A stretch of 17,532 nt of DNA from DAOPYE01 sp035352715 (lineage in GTDB: Bacteria; Acidobacteriota; Holophagae; Holophagales; Holophagaceae): positions 1-17,532 of the forward strand of contig DAOPYE010000054.1 in the NCBI GenBank assembly GCA_035352715.1, given 5' to 3'. Below, in pieces: positions 7,179-16,929 of the stretch. Both the position numbers and the translations under genes were made by a program. The notes under the pieces are model-generated. The model saw only the letters and a list, made by a program, of their open reading frames with translations, made no database searches and was not told where the DNA came from. The first letter of the stretch is position 1, and the number at the start of each line of letters is the position of its first letter.

Positions 7179-9371
7179 ATGAACATCAAGAACATCAAGA
7201 TCGGACGTCGGCTTGGCATCGCTTTCGGAAGCCTGCTGGTGGTGATGGTGCTATCCACCGTGTTTGCCCTGGTCAAGCTCCAGGGCATCAGTTCCGATAT
7301 CAATCTCGTCGTCAATGACCGCATGCCGAAAGTTCGGTTGGCCCATGACGGGATGGATCAGTTGAACACCGTCGCCAGGGCCCTGAGGAACATGCTCCTG
7401 GTGAGCGATGCGAATCGGATGGCCCAGGAGGATGCGCGCATTGACGATGTCCGCACCCAGATGACAAAGATCATGGAGGAACTGGACGCCAAGCTCACGA
7501 CGCCGGAAGGGCGGAAGCTGTTCGAGGCCGTCAAGGACGCCAGAACCAATTACCTGCCCATTCAGACGGAAACCCGGCGGCTGGCCAAGGCCGGCAAGAA
7601 GGCGGAGGCGACGGCGCTGATCCTCGAGGATCTGCGCGTGGCGCAGAACAAGTATTTCGATGCCCTGACCGGCCTCATCAACTACCTGGAGAAACTGTCG
7701 GCGCAGGACGGCAAGAACGCCCTGGAGGCAAACAGTCAGAGTCGTTTGCTGCTGATCGGGCTGCTCATTCTTGCTTCGCTCGCGGGGATTGGTGTCGCGG
7801 TGTATGTCACGAGGAGCATCGCGACCCCTCTGGCCGAGGCGACGGAAGCCTCTCAGCGCCTGGCGAAGGGCGATACTTCGATCACCTTCCGCCATTTCAC
7901 CGAGGACGAGACGGGGATGCTGCTGCGCTCCATGCAGGGCATGGTGGAATCCATCAAGGGCATGGTGGATGACGCCACGATGCTGAGCCGCGCCGCGAAG
8001 GAAGGGAAGCTGGATACGCGTGCGGAGGCCACCAGGCACCAGGGGGATTTCCGCCAGATCATCCAGGGCGTCAACGATACGCTGGATGCCGTCATCACAC
8101 CCGTCAACGAAGTGATGCGCGTCATGGCGGCGCTGGAACACGGCGATCTCAGCACGTCCATTTCGCAGGAATACCAGGGCAAGCTTCAGCAGCTTCGCAA
8201 CGCGGTGAACAACACCGTCAAGAAGCTCTCCGAGACCGTCTCCGACATCGGCCACAGCGCGACCACCCTGGCCGGGGCTTCGGAAGAGCTGACGGCGACG
8301 TCATCCACGATGACGAAGGGCTCCGAGCAGATGACGCAGCAGGCCAACACGGCCGCCGCCGCCACCGAACAGTCGACGGTGAGCGTGAAGAACATGGCCG
8401 CCGGCATCGAGGAGATCAGCGCCAATTCCAATACGGTGGCCTCGGCCTCCGAACAGGTAAGCGCTAATCTTCACACAGTGGGCGCCGCGGTCGAGCAGAT
8501 GTCCAGCAATATGAAGGTCATCGCGACCACCAGCGAGCGCATGACGTCCGCCGTCAATTCCGTCGCTACGGCCATCGAGGAAATGTCCGTTTCGCTCAAT
8601 GAGGTCTCCAAGAGTTCCAGCCAGGCGGCCCATGTGGCCAGCAAGGCTGCGGTGAACGCGGGCAATACGGCCGAAATCGTGGACAAGCTCGGCCAGAGCG
8701 CCCAGGAGATCGGCAAGGTCGTGGACATGATCAAGGGCATCGCCGCGCAGACCAACCTGCTGGCGCTGAACGCCACCATCGAGGCCGCCAGCGCGGGCGA
8801 GGCGGGCAAGGGCTTCGCGGTCGTGGCCAACGAGGTGAAGGAGCTGGCCAAGCAGACGGCCTCGGCGACCGAGGATATCCGGGCCCAGGTGGAAGGCATG
8901 CAGGGCAACACGCAACTGGTGGTCAAGGCCATCGATGAGATCGTCCAGATCATCCACCAGATCAACGATATCTCTGGGACCATCGCCGCCGCAGTGGAAG
9001 AACAGACGGCCACGACCAACGAGATCAGCAAGAACGTGGGCGATGCCGCGCGCGGAGCCAACGACGTGGCGCGGAATGTCCAGGAAGCCGCCGCCGGCAC
9101 CAACGAAGTTTCGCGCAACGTGCAGGAGGCCGTGAAGGGCGTGACGGATATCGCGCGCAACATCAACCAGCTCGCCGCCGGCGCCAACGATGTGGCCCGC
9201 AACGCTGCGGAAGCCGCCAAGGGCATGAACGATGTCTCCGCCAACGTGGCCGCCGTCAGCACCTCGGCCCGCGAAACCAACCATGGCGCCGTCAACACCC
9301 TTCAGGCTTCGCAGGATCTGGCCCGTCTGGCCGAGACACTACAGGCCGCGGTGAAGAAATTCAGCCTTTAG
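7179..9371 (+). CDS. Methyl-accepting chemotaxis protein, two membrane segments, multiple HAMP units
   Basis: Inner-membrane chemoreceptor of 730 residues. ATG at 7179 is preferred over the in-frame TTG at 7131 because GGGAGGGA (7166-7173) sits just before it and MNIKNIKIGRRL is a normal receptor N-terminus. Layout: TM1 about 11-33; a helical periplasmic domain of four-helix-bundle (4HB_MCP) type about 34-188; TM2 about 190-212; HAMP about 211-265; two further HAMP-like units about 268-365; then the signalling coiled coil. Its hairpin tip at about 520-555 contains QTNLLALNATIEAASAGEAG and GKGFAVVANEVKELA, the CheA/CheW contact. After the tip, the returning helix holds six 14-residue repeats. 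It ends in KKFSL with no NWETF-like tail, so CheR and CheB are probably not tethered. The ligand is unknown. Confidence 0.95.
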   Translation: MNIKNIKIGRRLGIAFGSLLVVMVLSTVFALVKLQGISSDINLVVNDRMPKVRLAHDGMDQLNTVARALRNMLLVSDANRMAQEDARIDDVRTQMTKIMEELDAKLTTPEGRKLFEAVKDARTNYLPIQTETRRLAKAGKKAEATALILEDLRVAQNKYFDALTGLINYLEKLSAQDGKNALEANSQSRLLLIGLLILASLAGIGVAVYVTRSIATPLAEATEASQRLAKGDTSITFRHFTEDETGMLLRSMQGMVESIKGMVDDATMLSRAAKEGKLDTRAEATRHQGDFRQIIQGVNDTLDAVITPVNEVMRVMAALEHGDLSTSISQEYQGKLQQLRNAVNNTVKKLSETVSDIGHSATTLAGASEELTATSSTMTKGSEQMTQQANTAAAATEQSTVSVKNMAAGIEEISANSNTVASASEQVSANLHTVGAAVEQMSSNMKVIATTSERMTSAVNSVATAIEEMSVSLNEVSKSSSQAAHVASKAAVNAGNTAEIVDKLGQSAQEIGKVVDMIKGIAAQTNLLALNATIEAASAGEAGKGFAVVANEVKELAKQTASATEDIRAQVEGMQGNTQLVVKAIDEIVQIIHQINDISGTIAAAVEEQTATTNEISKNVGDAARGANDVARNVQEAAAGTNEVSRNVQEAVKGVTDIARNINQLAAGANDVARNAAEAAKGMNDVSANVAAVSTSARETNHGAVNTLQASQDLARLAETLQAAVKKFSL
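9012..9263 (+). repeat. Six 42-bp repeats encoding 14-residue units in the receptor coiled coil
   Basis: Six consecutive in-frame units of 42 nt start at 9012, 9054, 9096, 9138, 9180 and 9222. The consensus unit is close to GANDVARNVQEAAK, for example GANDVARNVQEAAA, GTNEVSRNVQEAVK and GANDVARNAAEAAK. Fourteen residues equals two heptads, so each unit extends the coiled coil without changing its register. The DNA copies are diverged, so this is an old duplication or a structural periodicity rather than a fresh tandem repeat. Confidence 0.7.
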
Positions 9372-9391
9372 GTTGATTGGTCGATTATTTT

Positions 9392-9526
9392 AAAACCCAT
9401 TGGAATCGGGAGGAGACACGAGGACATGGATGCAACAGGCCAGTTACGCCTCCCGTCTGGTCTATGCTTTCGTGATCCTGCAGGCGTGTCCTGCTCCCGA
9501 TTCCTCTGTGGTCCGTTAAAGGTTTT
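9392..9526 (+). promoter_or_regulatory. Long imperfect hairpin with alternative pairings upstream of cheB
   Basis: The 161-nt gap between the receptor gene and cheB holds strong complementarity. GGAATCGGGAG (9402-9412) pairs perfectly with CTCCCGATTCC (9494-9504). Next inside, GACACG (9415-9420) pairs with CGTGTC (9485-9490). Further out, AAAACC (9392-9397) matches GGTTTT (9521-9526), just before the cheB start. A competing partner, CCTCCCG at 9449-9455, can pair with CGGGAGG at 9407-9413, so two folds exclude each other. This would suit an RNA element that controls cheB translation or processing of the che transcript. I do not recognise a known riboswitch class. No clear sigma70 promoter was seen in this gap. 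Confidence 0.4.
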
Positions 9527-9532
9527 ACCCCC

Positions 9533-10678
9533 ATGTCCGAAGACCGCTTGAAGGTTCTGATCGTGGACGACACGGCCCTCTATCGGCGCATTCTGAGCGA
9601 TGTGTTGGATGGCTTTCCCGAAGTCGAGGTCGTGGGCACGGCCCCCCACGGACGCTTGGCCCTGGCGAAGCTCGAACAGAATCCCGTCGATCTGGTGCTG
9701 CTGGATGTGGAGATGCCCGAGATGGATGGCCCGGAAACCCTGCGGGAGATCAGGCAGCATCATCGTTCCACCGCCGTCATCATGATCAGCGGATCGAACC
9801 TCATCGCCGTCAATTACACGGTTCAGGCCCTGGAGATGGGGGCGCTCGACTTCATCCGGAAGCCCGAAGGGGCGAGCGCGGATGCCAGCCGTGCGGAACT
9901 GAGGGATCTTCTGCGCCCCTTGATCCGGCATGTGCAGACGCGGGTGAACCTGAAGCACGTCGGCACGCCAGCGCCCGCGAAAAGCGCGCCCGTGGTCCGA
10001 TTCCGGTCCGAAATCCGACCGGAGCCGGTGCTTCCGACCCGGCCCCCAGCGCCTTCGCGCCAAGCGCCCGTGCCCACCCGGTTCGACGTGGTGGGCATCG
10101 GAATCTCCACCGGCGGTCCCAACGCGCTGCTGGAGGTGATCCCGCGCCTGCCCAGGGATATGCCCGTGCCGGTGCTGTTGGTCCAGCACATGCCGCCGAT
10201 CTTCACGGCGTCCCTCGCCGAGCACTTGAACCAGAAATCCCTTCTGGAAGTCCGCGAGGCCCAGGAGGGCGAGCCGGTTGCGGCCGGCCGCGTCTACATC
10301 GCGCCCGGCGGCAAACACATGGTGATCCGGCGGCGGAAGCAACCCGATGGTGTGGAAGGCTTCATCATCGGGCTGAACGAGAACCCGCCCGAGAACAGCT
10401 GCAGGCCCTCGGTGGATGTCCTCTTCCGCTCGCTGGCTGCGAATTTCGATGGAAACATGCTCTCCGTGGTGATGACGGGCATGGGCAATGATGGCTGCGA
10501 AGGCGTTCGCGCCATGAAGCGCCGGGGCTGCCACTGCATCACCCAGAGCGAAGACACCTGTGTGGTCTATGGCATGCCCTTCGCGGTGGATGAAGCCGAG
10601 CTTTCGGACGAGCGGGTGCCCCTGGATCGCATTGCCGATCGCATCGCGTCGCTTGTCTGGAAGGGGAGGAGCCACTGA
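9533..10678 (+). CDS. cheB: CheB: receiver-controlled receptor methylesterase/glutamine deamidase
   Basis: Cytoplasmic enzyme that removes methyl groups from receptor glutamates and deamidates glutamines, countering CheR during adaptation. Phosphorylation of its receiver by CheA activates it. The receiver (1-about 125) has the acidic pair D12-D13, phospho-acceptor D58 in LLDVEMPEMDG, and K110 in RKPEG. A Pro/Ala/Arg-rich linker (about 140-183) follows. The C-terminal domain carries the catalytic triad S192 (GISTGGP), H219 (VQHMP) and D320 (MTGMGNDG). Its 381 residues are slightly above the usual 350. ATG at 9533 starts directly on the receiver; the ribosome site is weak (AAAGG at 9518-9522), and the upstream hairpin may control access. 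The stop overlaps the cheR start by one base. Confidence 0.97.
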   Translation: MSEDRLKVLIVDDTALYRRILSDVLDGFPEVEVVGTAPHGRLALAKLEQNPVDLVLLDVEMPEMDGPETLREIRQHHRSTAVIMISGSNLIAVNYTVQALEMGALDFIRKPEGASADASRAELRDLLRPLIRHVQTRVNLKHVGTPAPAKSAPVVRFRSEIRPEPVLPTRPPAPSRQAPVPTRFDVVGIGISTGGPNALLEVIPRLPRDMPVPVLLVQHMPPIFTASLAEHLNQKSLLEVREAQEGEPVAAGRVYIAPGGKHMVIRRRKQPDGVEGFIIGLNENPPENSCRPSVDVLFRSLAANFDGNMLSVVMTGMGNDGCEGVRAMKRRGCHCITQSEDTCVVYGMPFAVDEAELSDERVPLDRIADRIASLVWKGRSH

Positions 10679-11526
10679 TGCCTGATGTCGCCGTCAATCC
10701 CTCCGAATTCAAACTGCTTCGGGATTTCATCGAGAAGTCCTGCGGCATCGCACTTGGCGAAGAAAAGGCCTACCTCGTGGAAACGCGCCTGGCGGGGCTG
10801 CTGGCCGAGACCGGCTGCGCCGATTTCAGCGCCTTCTACCGCATGGTGTCGGTCCAATCGGATCCGCACCTGCGCGACAAGCTGGTGGATGCCATGACCA
10901 CCAACGAAACCCTGTGGTTCCGGGATGGCCATCCCTTCAAGATCCTGAAAGAAGTGCTGCTTCCCCCCTTGGCCGAAGGACTGAAGAACGGCTCTCGTTT
11001 CCGGGTGCGCCTGTGGTCCGGCGCTTGCTCCACCGGCCAGGAGCCCTATTCGCTGGCCATGGTGATCCACGAGTTCTGCCGCAATGGCAATGGCGTGCGC
11101 CCCGATCAGTTCGAGATCATCGCCACGGATATTTCACCCTCGGCGTTGATGCTCGCCAAGATGGGACGGTACGACGCGGCGGCCGTGGCGCGGGGACTCC
11201 CTGACGAATTGAGGGACCGATACTTCCTGCAGCAGGGACACGTTTGGTGTGCCAGCGACGCGCTGAAGGAGATGGTGAGCTTCAAGAAATACAATCTGCA
11301 GGATCCCCCAGACGCCTTGGGGCGTTTCGATATCGTCTTCATGCGCTACGTGACCATCTATTTCTCCGACGAGTTCAAGCAGCGCATTTACGGCAACGTG
11401 GCGCGGCTGCTGGCGCCGTCTGGCCATCTCGTCATCAGCGCCGTGGAGTCTTTGCGCGGGATATCCGATGAATTCGTCCAGTTGAACCATGCCGGTGGGA
11501 CCTACTACCGCTGTCAGGCATCGTGA
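10678..11526 (+). CDS. cheR: CheR: chemoreceptor glutamate methyltransferase
   Basis: SAM-dependent enzyme that methylates receptor glutamates, the partner activity to CheB. The 282 residues match the family. An N-terminal helical domain (about 1-75) contains FIEKSCGIAL and KAYLVETRLAGLL. The catalytic domain contains TTNETLWFRDGHPF, the SAM loop LWSGACSTGQEPYSLAM, the acidic TDIS that contacts the ribose, and YNLQD. The block usually written FCRNVLIYF reads FMRYVTIYF here, with tyrosine in place of the common asparagine and the arginine kept. The ATG shares its A with the cheB stop (TGATG, 10676-10680), and GGGGAGGAG lies just upstream, so the two antagonistic enzymes are translationally coupled. 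There is no extra C-terminal domain. Confidence 0.96.
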   Translation: MPDVAVNPSEFKLLRDFIEKSCGIALGEEKAYLVETRLAGLLAETGCADFSAFYRMVSVQSDPHLRDKLVDAMTTNETLWFRDGHPFKILKEVLLPPLAEGLKNGSRFRVRLWSGACSTGQEPYSLAMVIHEFCRNGNGVRPDQFEIIATDISPSALMLAKMGRYDAAAVARGLPDELRDRYFLQQGHVWCASDALKEMVSFKKYNLQDPPDALGRFDIVFMRYVTIYFSDEFKQRIYGNVARLLAPSGHLVISAVESLRGISDEFVQLNHAGGTYYRCQAS

Positions 11527-11538
11527 TTGGAGTGCGCG

Positions 11539-11916
11539 ATGAAGACCATCCTGTCTGTCGATGATTCAGGCGTCATGCGAAAGATTATTGGGCGATCCGT
11601 GGATGTGCTTGGCTACGGGTTTCTGGAAGCCTCCAATGGCGTCCAGGCCCTCGAGGTGGTGGACAAGCATCGCAGCGAGATCTCTCTCATCATCCTGGAC
11701 GTGAACATGCCCGAGATGGATGGATTCGAGGTGCTGACCCGCCTGAAGGGAAGCCCCCAGTGGGCCTCCATTCCCGTGATGATGCTCACCACCGAATCCG
11801 AGCGGGACAAGATCGTCCGCGCCGTGCAGGCGGGCGCCGTGAACTACATCTGCAAGCCCTTTCAGCAGGACGACCTGACCGTGAAGATCGCGCAGAGCTT
11901 GGGGGAAGATTTCTAG
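11539..11916 (+). CDS. cheY: CheY-like single-domain response regulator
   Basis: Stand-alone receiver of 125 residues, the expected size for CheY. It takes phosphate from CheA and diffuses to an output target, the flagellar switch in classical systems. Visible residues are D8-D9 (VDDS), phospho-acceptor D54 in ILDVNMPEMDG, T84-T85 in MLTTESERD, Y103 and K106 in YICKPF. The ATG at 11539 is preferred over an in-frame TTG at 11527: GGAG at 11529-11532 is 6 nt upstream and MKTILSVDDS is the normal opening. It follows cheR by 12 nt and closes the che cluster. It has no DNA-binding domain. Whether its target is a flagellar motor, a pilus motor or something else is not visible here. Confidence 0.92.
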   Translation: MKTILSVDDSGVMRKIIGRSVDVLGYGFLEASNGVQALEVVDKHRSEISLIILDVNMPEMDGFEVLTRLKGSPQWASIPVMMLTTESERDKIVRAVQAGAVNYICKPFQQDDLTVKIAQSLGEDF

Positions 11917-12044
11917 GCGATGGTTGAGGCTGGGCGGAGGATGTGCCCGGTTGCCTTCTTGGCCATGGTTACAATGCCTGGGTGGGACGCGCGGCGGTTG
12001 GTCGGCGCGGCTTCCTTGGATGATGGGCGATGGAAGGCGGAAGC

Positions 12045-13445
12045 ATGGACGGTTCAGCGCGGATGATGGAGGATCAGGCGCCCAACGCGCTGGCGACGGG
12101 GCGGATCGGATCGCTGCTGATGCAGTATTCGATCCCGGCGATCATCGCGACGACGGCGGCTTCGCTGTACAACATCATCGACCGGGTGTTCATTGGCCAT
12201 GGCGTGGGGCCCATGGCGATCTCGGGCCTGGCGTTGACGTTTCCGCTGATGAATCTGGCCGCGTCTCTGGGCGCCTTGGTGGGGGCGGGCGGCGCCTCCC
12301 TGGTTTCCATCCGGCTGGGCGAGCGCAACCGACCCGAGGCCAACGCCATCCTGGGCAACACCATCTTCCTGAACAGCATCCTGGGCGTGGGCTTTTCCAT
12401 CGTCTTCCTGGCCTTTCTGGATACGCTCCTGCGGGTGATGGGCGGCAGTCCCGAGACGCTGCCCTACGCCAAGTCGTTCATGCAGGTGATCCTCTGTGGC
12501 AACGTCTTCACGCACCTGTACCTGGGGCTGACGCACCTGATGCGGGCCTCCGGCCATCCGCGCAAGGCCATGGTCATCACCCTGTTGACGGTGGCCATCA
12601 ACCTTGCGCTGGCCCCGCTGTTCATCTTTGTCCTGCACTGGGGCATCCGGGGCGCGGCGTTGGCCACGGTCTGCGCGCAGATGGTCGGATCCCTGGTCGC
12701 GTTCCTGCATTTCACCCAGACCACCCGCGTCGTCCACCTCAAGTCCAGGTACCTGCGGCCCCGGCTGAAGATCATCGGGGGGATCTTCTCCATCGGCATG
12801 TCCAACTTCACCACGCTCTTCTGCGCCAGCATGGTGGCGGTCATCGTGAACCTGCGCTTGGCGCGGTACGGCGGCGATTACGCCATCGGCGCTTTCGGCA
12901 TCATCAATACGCTGGCCACCTTCTTCGTGATGATCGCTGTCGGCGTGAACCTGGGGATGCAGCCCATCGCCGGGTTCAACTTCGGCGCTCGCCAGTTCGA
13001 TCGTGTGGTCCGCGTCTACCGCTACGCCGTGGTCGCCGCCAGCGGCGTGACCCTCATCGGCTTCCTGCTGGCGGAGCTCTTCCCGCGCGCGGTGGCCAGG
13101 GCTTTCACGGGAGATGCGGTGCTCATCGAGCAATCCGTGACGGGCATGCGGCTGCTGTTCCTCTGCTTCCCGATGGTGGGCTTCCAGATCACGACCTCAA
13201 GCCTGTTCCAGTCCATCGGCAAGGCGAAGATTTCCGTGCTGCTCTCCCTGTCGCGGCAGGTGATCTTCCTGATTCCATTCCTGCTGCTGCTACCCCTGGG
13301 CTGGGGCCTGAAGGGGGTCTGGTGCGCGGAGCCTGCCGCCGATCTTTCCGCCAGCATCGTGGCGTTCTTTGTGCTGAAGGCTCGGCTGCGGAAGGATCTG
13401 TCGCAGACGCCCGAGGCGGCAGCTGGATCGGCTTTGGTAGAGTAG
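12045..13445 (+). CDS. MATE-family multidrug/organic cation efflux transporter (MepA-like)
   Basis: Polytopic inner-membrane transporter with about 12 hydrophobic helices and no signal peptide. It resembles the MepA side of the MATE family, which exports organic cations or metabolites in exchange for Na+ or H+. Typical segments are GRIGSLLMQYSIPAII, LYNIIDRVFIGHGVG near the N-terminus, GASLVSIRLGERN and, in the second half, NLGMQPIAGFNFGARQ. The length of 466 residues is normal. The start is uncertain: ATGs at 12030, 12045 and 12063 are in frame. I chose 12045 because AAGGCGG lies about 7 nt upstream. It sits 128 nt after the che cluster and 16 nt before clpA, so it probably belongs to the clpA transcript. 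The substrate cannot be told from sequence. Confidence 0.92.
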   Translation: MDGSARMMEDQAPNALATGRIGSLLMQYSIPAIIATTAASLYNIIDRVFIGHGVGPMAISGLALTFPLMNLAASLGALVGAGGASLVSIRLGERNRPEANAILGNTIFLNSILGVGFSIVFLAFLDTLLRVMGGSPETLPYAKSFMQVILCGNVFTHLYLGLTHLMRASGHPRKAMVITLLTVAINLALAPLFIFVLHWGIRGAALATVCAQMVGSLVAFLHFTQTTRVVHLKSRYLRPRLKIIGGIFSIGMSNFTTLFCASMVAVIVNLRLARYGGDYAIGAFGIINTLATFFVMIAVGVNLGMQPIAGFNFGARQFDRVVRVYRYAVVAASGVTLIGFLLAELFPRAVARAFTGDAVLIEQSVTGMRLLFLCFPMVGFQITTSSLFQSIGKAKISVLLSLSRQVIFLIPFLLLLPLGWGLKGVWCAEPAADLSASIVAFFVLKARLRKDLSQTPEAAAGSALVE

Positions 13446-13461
13446 GGCAGGTGGTTCTTTC

Positions 13462-15819
<2,358 letters not shown>

Positions 15820-15852
15820 ACACATCACGCGCCGGTCGAGGCTTGGCCCCCC

Positions 15853-16752
15853 TCACTTCATCAGCAGCGCCAGTCCTGCCAGGACGCCCAGCAGGGCGGT
15901 GGCTTTGCGCAGGCGGTAGCGTTCGTGAAAGGCGAAGCCGCCGATGGCGAAGCTGATGACGACATTGGTGCGGCGGATCGTCGAGACGATGGACACCAGG
16001 GCCCCCGGGGCGAAGAGCGCGCGAAAGTAGACGGCGTCGGCCAGTAGCAGCAGCAGGGCCACCATGGGGATGCTGTATCGCCACTGAAAAGGGGTGGTCT
16101 GGTGGCGGGTGGGCCACCAGGCAAAGGCAAAGATGAGGCCCTGGATGACGCAGGCGTAGACCGCGAACCAGAACTGCACCGCCATGGGGCTGAGGCGGGC
16201 GGACTGGAGCAGGTGCTTGTCGTACAGGCCGCTGGCGGCGCCCACCAGAGTTCCGCCAAAAAGGAACCAAATCCACTTGTTGCGCCCGAAGTGGATGCCC
16301 TCCATGCGGCCGATGAGGGAAAACCCCCAGTAGGCCACCAGCACGCACAGGATGCCGAGCCACTGGTGCAGGCTGGGGCGTTCATTGAAAAGCACGAGCG
16401 CGCCCATCAGCGTGAACAGCGGCGCGCTGGCGCGGACCGGGCTGGCGAGCGAGATGGGCAGGTGCTTCAGCGCGAAATAGGTCAGCACCCAGCTCAGCGT
16501 GACGATGATGGCCTTCAGGAAGATCAGCAGATGCCCGTGCAGGTTCATGGGCGCCAGCGCAAAGCCCCAGTGGGCGGCGAACCCAGGGGCCAGCCGCGCG
16601 ATGCCGAGCAGGGGCAGCAGGAAACCCAGTCCGCACAGGCTGCTGGTGAACAGCGCCGGGATCACCGCGTTGCCGTCGATGGTGGCCTTCTTGGCGACTT
16701 CGTACAGGCCGAGCATCAAAGCGGAAAGCAGGGACAGCGTGATCCAGTTCAT
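15853..16752 (-). CDS. EamA/DMT-family membrane transporter
   Basis: Inner-membrane protein of 299 residues with about ten hydrophobic helices in two similar halves, the pattern of the drug/metabolite transporter superfamily. The first half ends with SLASPVRASAPLFTLMGALVLFNERPSLHQWLGI, the typical EamA 'P...L...ER' helix pair. The second half ends with FAIGGFAFHERYRLRKATALLGVLAGLALL, which repeats that pattern. I chose the ATG at 16752 (MNWITLSLLSALMLG), which begins directly on the first helix and has AAGG 5 nt upstream. The longer frame back to 16872 would add 40 proline- and arginine-rich residues that do not look like coding sequence for this family. The substrate is unknown. The gene lies downstream of the FG-GAP protein gene on the same strand, with its own candidate promoter between them. 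Confidence 0.9.
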   Translation of the reverse strand: MNWITLSLLSALMLGLYEVAKKATIDGNAVIPALFTSSLCGLGFLLPLLGIARLAPGFAAHWGFALAPMNLHGHLLIFLKAIIVTLSWVLTYFALKHLPISLASPVRASAPLFTLMGALVLFNERPSLHQWLGILCVLVAYWGFSLIGRMEGIHFGRNKWIWFLFGGTLVGAASGLYDKHLLQSARLSPMAVQFWFAVYACVIQGLIFAFAWWPTRHQTTPFQWRYSIPMVALLLLLADAVYFRALFAPGALVSIVSTIRRTNVVISFAIGGFAFHERYRLRKATALLGVLAGLALLMK

Positions 16753-16866
16753 GGGTACCTTGGGCGCGAAACGGTGGGGCAGACGACCCGAAATGGCGGT
16801 CTGCGCCCTCCATGGGATGGGCTTGGGGCGATGGAGCCTCGGCCTGTGCGGGCATTCCGATCGCCG

Positions 16867-16902
16867 GGGCATCCACCTTCAAGAATCCCAATATGGATGC
16901 CC
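16867..16902. repeat. 9-bp perfect inverted repeat overlapping the EamA-gene promoter
   Basis: GGGCATCCA at 16867-16874/5 and TGGATGCCC at 16894-16902 are exact reverse complements separated by 18 nt. One arm falls between the candidate -35 and -10 boxes and the other near the expected transcription start. This is the layout of an operator, although a hairpin at the 3' end of the FG-GAP mRNA is also possible. No T-run follows on the minus strand, so an intrinsic terminator is unlikely. Confidence 0.4.
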
Positions 16903-16910
16903 GATGACAA
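16882..16910 (-). promoter_or_regulatory. Candidate sigma70-type promoter for the EamA transporter gene
   Basis: Read on the minus strand, TTGTCA (complement of 16905-16910) matches the -35 consensus at five of six positions. It is followed after 17 nt by GATTCT (complement of 16882-16887), a weak -10 box. The start of transcription would be near 16875, leaving a leader of about 120 nt before the transporter ATG. This is a pattern match only. Confidence 0.3.
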
Positions 16911-16929
16911 GCCTCGCTTGCCCTGCCGC

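Noticed and set aside
9426..9551. 41-codon ORF before and overlapping the start of cheB
   Set aside because: It has a purine-rich upstream sequence, but it lies inside the predicted hairpin, overlaps cheB out of frame, and its Cys/Pro-rich translation looks non-coding. A leader peptide role remains possible.
9368..10675. 435-codon open frame on the minus strand across cheB
   Set aside because: It is an antisense shadow of cheB, rich in His, Arg and Gly, with no recognisable domain.
11932..11952. Possible terminator hairpin after cheY (GGGC...GCCC)
   Set aside because: The stem is only 4 bp and no T-run follows.
11951..11975. TTGCCT/TACAAT promoter-like boxes before the MATE gene
   Set aside because: The -10 box is fair, but the spacing is 13 nt rather than about 17, so support is too weak to list.
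16753..16872. N-terminal extension of the EamA protein to the ATG at 16872
   Set aside because: The 40 added residues are Pro/Arg-rich and precede a start that already begins at the first membrane helix; this stretch better fits an untranslated leader.
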